From Polaribacter sp. Hel1_85 (GTDB lineage Bacteria > Bacteroidota > Bacteroidia > Flavobacteriales > Flavobacteriaceae), in contig NZ_JPDS01000001.1 of assembly GCF_000766795.1 (NCBI RefSeq), positions 935,001 to 999,000 of the forward strand: a stretch of 64,000 nucleotides of DNA, in the 5' to 3' direction. The notes under the pieces were generated by a model. That model saw only the letters and a list, made by a program, of their open reading frames with translations, ran no database searches and was not told where the DNA came from. A program made the position numbers and the translations under genes. Below are positions 44,055-51,557 of the stretch, one piece after another. Each line of letters opens with the position of its first letter. Within the stretch, counting starts at the first letter, position 1.

Positions 44055-45199
44055 TATTCGCTAATTAATGTAATTGTCATTGTTTGGTTGTGTAACTGAC
44101 AGTTATTTTCTCCAATAAAAGGAGCTATTTCTCCATAAGAATATAAACCAGTTATTGCTGTAGATTTTCCTACTACCTCCATAACTTCTTCTACTTCCTC
44201 TTCTACTCTTTGATCTAAAACTAACTTTCTACCAATACAACTTACTAAAATTGCCAACTCTGGTTTATTTTTTCTTGCTTCAGAAGCACTTATAGCAGCT
44301 TTTTCTGCAGCATTAACAATGTTATCTACATTAGTCATCATTAATTGAACTTTTGAATTTTCAAAAACATCACCTGCTAAAATCATTGAATTTTCTTCTT
44401 CATCAATATTTAAAATAGTTCTAACAATAGAATTATTGTCTTCTTTAGATTTTACGTTTAAAGGGTATAAAAGAGCTGCTCCAGGTAATTCTTTTGCTTT
44501 TTCTCCCAAATACTTTTTATATAAATCTAATGCTGGTAAATTATCTAACTCATATAAAACATTTCCTTTAGATTTTGTTACTACTCTTTCTGGTCCAAAA
44601 GGAGTCCAACCTCCATTAATAGAAAATGATACTTCTAAAGATTCTCCATACAAACCAATAGCAACAATTTCTCCTGCTTTTGGGTTTTCATTGTAAGAAC
44701 AAATTGTTTTTTCAAACCTTGCAGCATCTCCACATAAAGCTCCAGTAATTAATAGGTTGTCTTGGGTTGCAGCATTCATTCCTCTTGTAAACTGACTTCC
44801 GTTGATAAAACTTCCTTCAGAAAGCACAAAAACGTGTTTTAGTCCTTCTTTTGGTAATTGACTTATTAAATTTTTACCTACTTTAAAACTATCTATATCT
44901 TCGCTAGAATTATTTTCTAAAACATTTGTTGTTTTAATAATAAAACTACTCTTTTCAAATTCTATGGCTGTAATTGTTAAACTATCATCATTTACAGACT
45001 GTGTAGAAATATCTCCAGAAGCAGAACCAAAAACAATATGTCCATCATTAAATATTTCTTTTATTTCATTGTAAATAGTATCACTTTCTAGCATAAATCT
45101 ATTTCCAAAAACCAAAACTAAAGGCTCTTTTAATTCAATCTTTTCTGATAAATATTCCCAATCTGATGTATTGTTTTTTCTTAGCTGAACTGTTTTCAT
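44054..45199 (-). CDS. FIST-domain sensor protein (FIST_N/FIST_C)
   Basis: The 381-residue protein has the FIST architecture: FIST_N with LVLVFGNRFMLE, GSASGDI, HVFVLSEGSFINGSQF and LITGALCGDAARFEK, then FIST_C with LYELDNLPALDLYKKYLGEKAKELPGAALLYPL. It ends SCIGRKLVLDQRVEEEVEEVMEVV-type and AITGLYSYGEIAPF sequences, where GLYSYGEIAP is the family signature. FIST domains are thought to sense small ligands such as amino acids or peptides in signalling proteins. Here it is a stand-alone cytosolic sensor between two kinases, with its stop overlapping the start of the downstream kinase, so it should feed that kinase. The ligand is unknown. Confidence 0.9.
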   Translation of the reverse strand: MKTVQLRKNNTSDWEYLSEKIELKEPLVLVFGNRFMLESDTIYNEIKEIFNDGHIVFGSASGDISTQSVNDDSLTITAIEFEKSSFIIKTTNVLENNSSEDIDSFKVGKNLISQLPKEGLKHVFVLSEGSFINGSQFTRGMNAATQDNLLITGALCGDAARFEKTICSYNENPKAGEIVAIGLYGESLEVSFSINGGWTPFGPERVVTKSKGNVLYELDNLPALDLYKKYLGEKAKELPGAALLYPLNVKSKEDNNSIVRTILNIDEEENSMILAGDVFENSKVQLMMTNVDNIVNAAEKAAISASEARKNKPELAILVSCIGRKLVLDQRVEEEVEEVMEVVGKSTAITGLYSYGEIAPFIGENNCQLHNQTMTITLISE

Positions 45200-45203
45200 A
45201 GTA

Positions 45204-47186
45204 TTATTTTTTTAATGTAAAATAAAAAGTAGTACCTATATTTGGTTCACTTTCTAACCAAATACTTCCCCCATATAAATCAATTATTTTTTTAATTATT
45301 GATAATCCTATTCCTGTTGAGTCATCTCTTTTATTTAAAGAATGGAAAACCTTAAATATTTTATCATGATATTTCTTTTCTATTCCAATTCCATTATCTT
45401 TTATAGAAAATTGATGATAATCACCATCGTCTAAATAGTTTACTTCAATAATTCCAACTTCTTTATCAATAAACTTAATTGCATTACTGATAAAGTTTTG
45501 AAATACTTGTTGGAATTTAGTATTATCTCCTTTTATAGTTGGTAATTTATTAAGAACATTAATAGAGATATTTTCTGGTACAAATAAGAAGTTTTTTAAA
45601 TTATTAACAGTTTCATTTAAATCTACTTCTATTTCTTCTGCTATATTTGCCCCTGCACTAGAATACTCTAATACATTAGAGATAAGAGTTTCCATGGTTT
45701 CAACAGTAGTTTCAATTAAATTAAAATTTTCGATAGTCATTTCATCGAATTTATCTTCATTGTCTGATTTTATCCACGAAACTAAAGCGTCAATACTTCT
45801 TAAAGGAGATTTTAAATCATGAGAAACTATATGAGCATATTCATATAATTCTTGATTTCTATCCTCTAATTCTTTTAATATTTTTTCTTTTTGTATTTGA
45901 AGTTTTTTAAGTTCTGTAATATCTAAATGTATACCAATTGAACCTATAATTTCTCCATTAATATTATAATTTGGTGCACTACTTACTAACCAATGTCTAG
46001 TATGACCTTTACTACATTTTGTTTTTATTTCATAAGAACTGGATTCTCCTCCTTCAAAATGCTTTATGTTTTCACTTTTTAAAGTATCTAAATCATTTTC
46101 TACAGGGAAAATATCACTTTCAGTCTTACCTAATAATTCTTCTTCAGAATAACCAGACATTTCTGTAAAACTTTGATTTACCATCAAAATTTCATTATCG
46201 GTATTTAGTTCTACCAATCCTAAATGCATATTAGCAATAATGCTACTATATTTTTCTTTTTCTGCCTCAATACTTGCTCGGTAATTTTTTTCTAAAGTTA
46301 CATCTCTAAATGTCCATAAATATCCGTTAATTTTCCCTCCAACAATTATTGGTGTATAATTTCTTTCAAGAATTTTACCATCTACCATTTCTAATTGATC
46401 ACCAAAAACAGCTATTTTATTTTCTACAATTTCATCCATTCTTTTTACAAAAGATAATGGATCTTTAAATTGTATTTTATTTTGCTCTGATGCTATACCA
46501 CAATCCATACCGATTAAGTCGTTAGGTTGAATATCAATATTTAGTAATTCGCAAAATTTAGTATTAGATAAAGATATTTTTCTATTTACATCTTCTAAAA
46601 TAATACCACTATTAAGATTTAAAACAAGTGCAGAAAGCCTGTTCTTAGCTTCCATTATTAAGTCTCCTGCTTCTTTATCCTTAGTAACATCTCTAATTAT
46701 ACCTTGAGCTGCAATAGGTTTATTTTCTTTACTATATATTAATGTTGCGTTTATTTGCAACCATTTTACATCTCCACTTTTAGTATATATCCTTGCAGTA
46801 TAATCGTTAAAAGCACCTTCTTCATAAAGCTTTTTAAATGCATTTGCAGTGTATTCAATATCTTCTTTATAAACTATCTCAGAAACATTAAAACTTTCTT
46901 TCTCTATATCATAGCCAAAAAGATCTATAGCAACATCATTCATTTTTAAAACATTCCCCCACAAATCCATTACTAGATATGCATCATTAATGTTTTCAAA
47001 AATTCCTTTTAATGTTGATGATTTTTCATCTAGTAGGTCGTTTAGCTTTAGATTGGAAGTTTTTAATTCTTGAGATATTGTATATAATTCTCTTGACTTA
47101 TCTTCAAGAATTTTCTCAGCAGATTTCCTCGCAGCTTTTTCACGTTTTAGGGCACGTTGTAATAATGCTATTTGGTCTTGGCTCAT
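45204..47186 (-). CDS. Multi-PAS histidine kinase coupled to H-NOX
   Basis: The 660-residue kinase begins with a coiled coil (MSQDQIALLQRALKREKAAR, about 1-55), a start typical of kinases encoded next to H-NOX genes. Three PAS units follow (about 55-175, 180-300, 310-430), for example GIFENINDAYLVMDLWGNVLKMN and SIIANMHLGLVELNTDNEILMVN. Then come HisKA with YAHIVSHDLKSPLRS and HATPase with QQVFQNFISNAIKFID, DNGIGIEKKYHDKIF and DSTGIGLSIIKKI. No membrane segment is present. Its ATG overlaps the H-NOX stop by one base, so the H-NOX protein is its most likely input and NO or O2 its ligand. It should pass phosphate to the REC, HPt and LytTR proteins of the operon. Confidence 0.92.
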   Translation of the reverse strand: MSQDQIALLQRALKREKAARKSAEKILEDKSRELYTISQELKTSNLKLNDLLDEKSSTLKGIFENINDAYLVMDLWGNVLKMNDVAIDLFGYDIEKESFNVSEIVYKEDIEYTANAFKKLYEEGAFNDYTARIYTKSGDVKWLQINATLIYSKENKPIAAQGIIRDVTKDKEAGDLIMEAKNRLSALVLNLNSGIILEDVNRKISLSNTKFCELLNIDIQPNDLIGMDCGIASEQNKIQFKDPLSFVKRMDEIVENKIAVFGDQLEMVDGKILERNYTPIIVGGKINGYLWTFRDVTLEKNYRASIEAEKEKYSSIIANMHLGLVELNTDNEILMVNQSFTEMSGYSEEELLGKTESDIFPVENDLDTLKSENIKHFEGGESSSYEIKTKCSKGHTRHWLVSSAPNYNINGEIIGSIGIHLDITELKKLQIQKEKILKELEDRNQELYEYAHIVSHDLKSPLRSIDALVSWIKSDNEDKFDEMTIENFNLIETTVETMETLISNVLEYSSAGANIAEEIEVDLNETVNNLKNFLFVPENISINVLNKLPTIKGDNTKFQQVFQNFISNAIKFIDKEVGIIEVNYLDDGDYHQFSIKDNGIGIEKKYHDKIFKVFHSLNKRDDSTGIGLSIIKKIIDLYGGSIWLESEPNIGTTFYFTLKK

Positions 47187-47725
47187 TAACTCTTATTAAC
47201 AATAAATCGAACTTCTGTACCGTCTTCTTTAATTTTCTCTAAAACTATCGAGGCTTTTGTATCAAAATGCTCAAAAGTTTTATTCATTAAACCTAGCCCA
47301 AAATGATGCATTGCTCTACTAGACTTATATACCATTGTTATAGAGTTTTCTGTTTTCTCTTCTACCACAAAAGTAGGTAATTCTGCATCTGGATATATTT
47401 TTTGAACTTCTACGTGTATATGATTTTCAATAGAGCCTAACATTTCTATTGGGTCTTTATAAGTTGCTAATAAACCTGGATAACTTGTTTCTATTACAGA
47501 AAAAAAATGTTCAGCATAAACTAAAAGTAAATCATCTGTGGAAATACCAGTATTACCACTTAAATTGGTAACTAACTGTAACATTTCAGAAAAACTATAG
47601 GTACCAATGGCTGTATAAATACCTTCCGATTCTAATTTCGATTGTGAAATAATTTTATCAACCATTTCTAAACCGAACTTATCTTCTACTAAATCTAAAA
47701 ACTCTGTAAAAACAATTCCTTTCAT
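47186..47725 (-). CDS. H-NOX haem NO/O2-binding sensor
   Basis: The 179-residue protein is a full stand-alone H-NOX domain: MKGIVFTEFLDLVEDKFGLE at the start, Y-S-F-S-E-M in the middle, the proximal haem ligand H104 in NHIHVEVQKIYPDAELPTF, and the propionate-binding YxSxR at 133-137 (MVYKSSRAMHHFGLGLM). H-NOX proteins bind NO through ferrous haem and tune partner kinases or cyclases; in several bacteria they steer biofilm or surface behaviour. The distal pocket tyrosine of O2-binding forms cannot be placed by eye, so NO selectivity is likely but not shown. It sits as second gene of the operon, directly abutting the single REC gene and overlapping the PAS kinase. Identification is very strong. 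Confidence 0.94.
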   Translation of the reverse strand: MKGIVFTEFLDLVEDKFGLEMVDKIISQSKLESEGIYTAIGTYSFSEMLQLVTNLSGNTGISTDDLLLVYAEHFFSVIETSYPGLLATYKDPIEMLGSIENHIHVEVQKIYPDAELPTFVVEEKTENSITMVYKSSRAMHHFGLGLMNKTFEHFDTKASIVLEKIKEDGTEVRFIVNKS

Positions 47726-48139
47726 TTATATTCTTTTTAATTCATTTGTGCTCCAGTAATTTAAAACAGATTCAATTTTCTTAACATAATCGTCATATTT
47801 TAAAGGTTTTAAAACATAACCAGAAATACCTATTCTATAGCATTCAAATAAGTCCTTTTGGTTGTCTGATGTTGTTAAAATAATAATTGGAATGTGTTTA
47901 AATTCGTCGCTATTTTTTATAATTGTTAAAAATTCTATACCACTCATTTTTGGCATGTTTAAATCTAGTAAAATTATATCAGGAAAATTAGATTTATCTT
48001 CTAAAATTTTTAATGCCTCTTCTCCATTCTTCGCTTCTTGCATTGTATGCTCTAATTTTAATAATGAAATTGTTCTTTTCATTTTCATTATTTCTATTAG
48101 ATTGTCCTCTATTAACAATACTTTTAAATTTTTAGCCAT
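47726..48139 (-). CDS. Single-domain response regulator (REC only)
   Basis: From the Met at 48139 the protein is 137 residues, a lone receiver: acidic E11-D12 in LLIEDN, phospho-acceptor in IILLDLNMPKMSG, T in the switch ILTTSDN, and K in LKPLKYDDYV. There is no output domain. The upstream ATG at 48169 would add MCILKLKCYK, which is not family-like. Lone receivers act as phosphate carriers or sinks; as the first gene of an operon with an HPt it likely works as the intermediate between kinase and HPt. It abuts the H-NOX gene without a gap. It could also act on the flagellum-free motility or synthesis machinery, but nothing in sequence shows that. Confidence 0.92.
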   Translation of the reverse strand: MAKNLKVLLIEDNLIEIMKMKRTISLLKLEHTMQEAKNGEEALKILEDKSNFPDIILLDLNMPKMSGIEFLTIIKNSDEFKHIPIIILTTSDNQKDLFECYRIGISGYVLKPLKYDDYVKKIESVLNYWSTNELKRI

Positions 48140-48202
48140 TTTATAACATTTTAGTTTTAGTATGCACAATATTAGTTTAATTAAATAAAAACCTCGGTAA
48201 AA

Positions 48203-48257
48203 TGTTGTTCATCTAAGATAAAGTGTAGACCAAATGCAATAAAGTATAGATGAAACA
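48203..48257. promoter_or_regulatory. LytTR-like direct repeats upstream of the signalling operon
   Basis: ATAAAGTGTAGACCAAA (48218-48234) is repeated as ATAAAGTATAGATGAAA (48239-48255), exactly 21 bp apart. A third, inverted copy (TTCATCTAA, 48209-48217) faces the operon. The cores TAGACCAAA and TAGATGAAA match those at 27965 and 27986. The site lies 70-115 bp upstream of the first gene of an operon encoding a LytTR regulator, so autoregulation is plausible. Confidence 0.5.
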
Positions 48258-48273
48258 TTTTTATATAAATAAA

Positions 48274-48301
48274 AAAACTCCAGTTTTTAGGCTGGAGTTT
48301 T
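48274..48301 (-). terminator. Intrinsic terminator after kdgA
   Basis: AAAACTCCAG (48274-48283) pairs with CTGGAGTTTT (48292-48301) around an 8-base loop, with A/T runs. It closes the kdgK-pfk-kdgA operon on the minus strand. Confidence 0.85.
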
Positions 48302-48332
48302 ATAATTTCAATATTCAATTAATCAACTATTA

Positions 48333-49001
48333 TTACTTTCTAACAGCTTTTACAATAGCTAAAGCTGCTCTCACATCTTTTTCTAATTTTGCGTAATCTT
48401 TATTTGCAATAATATCTTTAGAAATTAATTTAGATCCCATACCAACACAAGTTACACCTGCATCAAACCAGCCTTTTAAATTTTCTTCAGTTGGAGCAAC
48501 TCCACCTGTTGGCATAACACTTGTCCAAGGCTGAGGACCTTTAACACCTTTTACAAATTGAGGTCCATAAATATCACCAGGGAATAATTTAACGATTTCA
48601 CATCCTAATTCCTCTGCTCTAGTTATTTCTGTTAACGTACCGCAACCAGGAGACCATAATACTTTTTTACGGTTACAAGCAATTGCAATGTCTTCTCTTA
48701 AAACTGGAGTTACAATAAAGTTTGCTCCTAAAGCCATATATAATGAAGCTGCACCTGCATCTGTTACAGAACCTACACCCATTATCATACCTGGTAATTC
48801 AGCAATAGCATATTTTGTTAACTCACCAAAAACTTCGTGAGCAAAATCTCCACGTGCTGTAAACTCCATTAATCGAGCTCCACCATCATAACATGCTTTT
48901 AATACTTTTTTACTTAATTCTATATCGTTATGAAAAAATAAAGGAATCATTCCTGTTTCTTTCATTACCTGTGCTACTTCTAATCTTGAAAATTGTGCCA
49001 T
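48333..49001 (-). CDS. kdgA: KDPG aldolase (bifunctional KHG/KDPG aldolase)
   Basis: The 222-residue protein shows the class I aldolase pattern of Eda/KdgA: catalytic E46 in LMEFTARG, MIMGVGSVTDAG, ANFIVTPVL, SPGCGTLTEITRAEELGCEIVKLFPGD with the Schiff-base K138, and MPTGGVAPTEENLKGWFDAG. It cleaves 2-keto-3-deoxy-6-phosphogluconate to pyruvate and glyceraldehyde-3-phosphate, the last step of uronate (for example alginate or pectin) and Entner-Doudoroff catabolism. It is the third gene after kdgK and a phosphofructokinase, 20 bp behind the latter, and ends at a strong terminator. The operon is controlled by LacI-type operators in front of kdgK. Confidence 0.95.
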   Translation of the reverse strand: MAQFSRLEVAQVMKETGMIPLFFHNDIELSKKVLKACYDGGARLMEFTARGDFAHEVFGELTKYAIAELPGMIMGVGSVTDAGAASLYMALGANFIVTPVLREDIAIACNRKKVLWSPGCGTLTEITRAEELGCEIVKLFPGDIYGPQFVKGVKGPQPWTSVMPTGGVAPTEENLKGWFDAGVTCVGMGSKLISKDIIANKDYAKLEKDVRAALAIVKAVRK

Positions 49002-49021
49002 TTTATTTTATTTTTTTTTAG

Positions 49022-50239
49022 TTAATTCCAATTTAATATTTTTTTGAAATCGTACGCTTCTGGGTTTGGTAAATATTGTTTTGCTTCGTCGTAATCCTTT
49101 TCTTTAATGTAAAAAAGATTTTTTATAAAGAGTTGTGCCATATCAGAATCAATATCTACTAGCCTAGGAGGTATTTTACCTTCATTGTCTTCAAAATCTT
49201 TTAAATATAAAGGCATAATATCTCCATTTGAGTTTGCACTCACAATACAACCAGAAATCCCTTGATCATATAATTTTTTAACACCAATACCTAATAAAGT
49301 ACATAATGTTAAATCGAATGCAATTGGTTTACAACACCTTAACTCATAACCTAGTTCAACTGGTCTCGATTTAATTTCTAAACCAAGTTCTTTTAATTTA
49401 GTCTGCAATAAATAATTAAATATATGAGACTTGCTTACATTTCCTAATTCAGGATGACCATGATCATCATACGTAAAATTAATTCCTGAATTTATAATTT
49501 CTTCTTCTTCCATAAAATGAAAAACACCTTCACTAACTAAAGCGACACCATATTCAATACCTTGAATTTTACACTTTACAATCGAAGAAATAATCATGTT
49601 GATTATTTTTTCGAATGTGATGTTGGTTTTGTTAAACATTTCTGGAATAATCATCATTTGATAATGACAAGCTGAAGCAATACCAAATGCTAAATGTCCA
49701 GCAGAACGCCCCATTGCAGCAACTACAAACCAGTTTTCGCTAGTTCTAGCATCTTCATAAATTGTATTACCAATACGAACCCCTTCATCTTTGGCTGTAT
49801 GAAAACCAAATGTTGGATTTCTATCTGGTAAAGGTAAATCGTTATCAATCGTTTTTGGGACATGAACATGTTTAACATCCAAATCCTGACTATTCACATA
49901 TTTAGTTAATCTATTTGCAGTTGAAGCTGTATCATCACCTCCAATAGTAACTAATAGCTTTACATTATGTTTTTTAAAGAAATCTGCTTTAAAATCAGTG
50001 TCTTTTGGTTTAAATCTACTCATTATTAAAGTAGAGCCTCCTAAACTAAAAATACGATCAGCACGATGAAAATCAAAAAAAACTAATGATGGTTTATCGG
50101 ATAATAATCCTTTGTATCCATGATGAACTCCTATAACCTCATAACCATCTTTTAAGAAAGTTTTTGCTAATGTACTTATTACAGTGTTTATACCTGGAGC
50201 TGGTCCACCTCCACACATAATTGCAATAGACTTTTTCAT
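49022..50239 (-). CDS. Phosphofructokinase of the PPi-dependent type
   Basis: The 405-residue protein belongs to the phosphofructokinase A superfamily (IAIMCGGGPAPGINTVI, LGGSTLIMSRF, IGGDDTASTANRL, VPKTIDNDLP, AMGRSAGHLAFG, PVELGYELRCC). Two key positions separate phosphoryl donors: after GGD it has Asp103 where ATP enzymes have Gly, and Lys129 in PKTIDND where ATP enzymes have Gly. Both are diagnostic for pyrophosphate use, and such enzymes also run towards fructose-6-phosphate. It is odd inside a KDG operon, which does not need it for pyruvate formation, but it could allow sugar-phosphate synthesis from the triose formed by KdgA. It lies 20 bp before kdgA and after a hairpin behind kdgK. 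Confidence 0.88.
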   Translation of the reverse strand: MKKSIAIMCGGGPAPGINTVISTLAKTFLKDGYEVIGVHHGYKGLLSDKPSLVFFDFHRADRIFSLGGSTLIMSRFKPKDTDFKADFFKKHNVKLLVTIGGDDTASTANRLTKYVNSQDLDVKHVHVPKTIDNDLPLPDRNPTFGFHTAKDEGVRIGNTIYEDARTSENWFVVAAMGRSAGHLAFGIASACHYQMMIIPEMFNKTNITFEKIINMIISSIVKCKIQGIEYGVALVSEGVFHFMEEEEIINSGINFTYDDHGHPELGNVSKSHIFNYLLQTKLKELGLEIKSRPVELGYELRCCKPIAFDLTLCTLLGIGVKKLYDQGISGCIVSANSNGDIMPLYLKDFEDNEGKIPPRLVDIDSDMAQLFIKNLFYIKEKDYDEAKQYLPNPEAYDFKKILNWN

Positions 50240-50290
50240 ATACTTTTAATGATTTTTAAAGATTTTTACTAGGGTTACTAAATTGATTAA

Positions 50291-50340
50291 AACCTACAAG
50301 ATCTATCTTATAATAAGATTAAGAATATATCTTGTAGGTT
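50291..50340 (-). terminator. Hairpin between kdgK and the phosphofructokinase gene
   Basis: AACCTACAAGAT (50291-50302) pairs with ATCTTGTAGGTT (50329-50340), with a second small hairpin ATCTTAT/ATAAGAT-like inside. The following T-run on the minus strand is short, so it may be a partial terminator or a processing site that sets a higher level of KdgK than of the downstream enzymes. Confidence 0.55.
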
Positions 50341-50366
50341 ACTTTACAAACTATATGTTTGAAAAA

Positions 50367-51413
50367 TTATCTTGCAACTCTACCAGATGCATCACCACCC
50401 ATAAGTTTTTCTACCTCAGCAACAGTAGCTAAGTTAGCATCTCCTTTAATAGTGTGTTTTAAACAAGATGCAGCAACTGCAAAGTCTAATGCATTTTGGT
50501 CATCTTCTGGGAATTCTAATAATCCGTAGATTAAACCTCCCATAAATGAATCTCCACCACCTACTCTATCTACGATATCTGTAATTTGATATTGACGTGT
50601 TTGAAATAATGTTTTACCATCATATAAAACTCCTGCCCATGTATTATGAGATGCAGAAATAGAACCTCTTAAAGTAGTAATTACTTTTTTAGCTCTTGGA
50701 AATTTTTTCATCATTTGCTCACAAACTGATAAAAATGCTTCTGCTTTTACATTGTGTCCTTCTGTTTGTACAGAAATTCCTTCTGGTTTTATACCAAAGT
50801 GCATTTCTGCATCTTCTTCGTTTCCTAAAACGATATCACAGTAAGAAGTTAATTCTGTCATAATAGCCTCTCTATGAGCATCATCACAGAAATTCCATAA
50901 TTTTGCACGGTAATTTAAATCTGTAGAAATTGTAATTCCTTTTGCACTAGCAACTTTAACAGCTTCTAAACAAACATCTGCAGCTCCTTGAGAAATAGCT
51001 GGTGTAATACCTGTCCAGTGGAAAAATTCACATCCTTCAAAAACAGTATCCCAATCTATCATTCCAGATTCAATTTCAGCAATTGCAGAATGAGCACGAT
51101 CATAAACAACTTTAGATCCTCTAGATACAGCTCCAGTTTCTAAGAAATAGATTCCTAAACGGTCTCCACCATAAACTATTTTATCTACGTTTACACCTCT
51201 CTTACGCATTTCCATCATTGCACATGCACCAATATCATTCTTTGGTAAACGTGTTACGAAATCTACATCTACTCCGTAATTTGCTAATGAAACTGCTACG
51301 TTAGATTCTCCACCACCATAAACAACATCAAAGTTATTTGCTTGTGAAAATCTTAAAAATCCTTGTGGAGCTAATCTTAACATGATTTCTCCGAAAGTTA
51401 CTACTTTACCCAT
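50367..51413 (-). CDS. kdgK: 2-keto-3-deoxygluconate kinase
   Basis: The 348-residue PfkB-family sugar kinase opens GKVVTFGEIMLRLAPQGFLRF, has the substrate-side VVYGGGESNVAVSLANYG and ends with the catalytic anion-hole motif VDRVGGGDSFMGGL (base D288). It phosphorylates 2-keto-3-deoxygluconate at C6 to give the KdgA substrate. Length and the GEIMLRL start match bacterial KDG kinases. The promoter region carries a perfect 18-bp LacI-type palindrome 31-48 bp before the start, and the divergent gene is a LacI regulator. Together with kdgA it marks catabolism of uronic acids such as those from alginate or pectin; the preceding enzymes are not in the window. Confidence 0.93.
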   Translation of the reverse strand: MGKVVTFGEIMLRLAPQGFLRFSQANNFDVVYGGGESNVAVSLANYGVDVDFVTRLPKNDIGACAMMEMRKRGVNVDKIVYGGDRLGIYFLETGAVSRGSKVVYDRAHSAIAEIESGMIDWDTVFEGCEFFHWTGITPAISQGAADVCLEAVKVASAKGITISTDLNYRAKLWNFCDDAHREAIMTELTSYCDIVLGNEEDAEMHFGIKPEGISVQTEGHNVKAEAFLSVCEQMMKKFPRAKKVITTLRGSISASHNTWAGVLYDGKTLFQTRQYQITDIVDRVGGGDSFMGGLIYGLLEFPEDDQNALDFAVAASCLKHTIKGDANLATVAEVEKLMGGDASGRVAR

Positions 51414-51443
51414 TTTAATTCTTATTTAATAATTTTAGTTAAC

Positions 51444-51461
51444 TGCTTAAACGTTTAAGCA
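51444..51461. promoter_or_regulatory. LacI-type operator O1 upstream of kdgK
   Basis: TGCTTAAACGTTTAAGCA is a perfect 18-bp palindrome with the central CG common to LacI/GalR-family sites. The core recurs in the second operator at 51526-51557. Confidence 0.85.
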
Positions 51462-51504
51462 TTTTGACAAAATAAAATCAAAAGGATATATTTACAGTAT
51501 CATT

Positions 51505-51534
51505 TTGATTATATCGAATATCGCCATATATTTG
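51505..51534 (+). promoter_or_regulatory. lacI promoter overlapping its own operator
   Basis: TTG at 51505-51507 and TATATTTG at 51527-51534 are exactly 19 bp apart, a perfect match to the Bacteroidetes consensus. The -7 box lies inside operator O2, so LacI-family binding would block its own transcription. Confidence 0.8.
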
Positions 51535-51557
51535 CTTAAACGATTAAGCAAATATAT
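51526..51557. promoter_or_regulatory. LacI-type operator O2, 32-bp palindrome
   Basis: ATATATTTGCTTAA (51526-51539) pairs perfectly with TTAAGCAAATATAT (51544-51557) around ACGA. The inner TGCTTAAACG-TTAAGCA core matches O1 apart from one base. Spacing of the two centres is about 89 bp, suitable for DNA looping. Confidence 0.85.
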
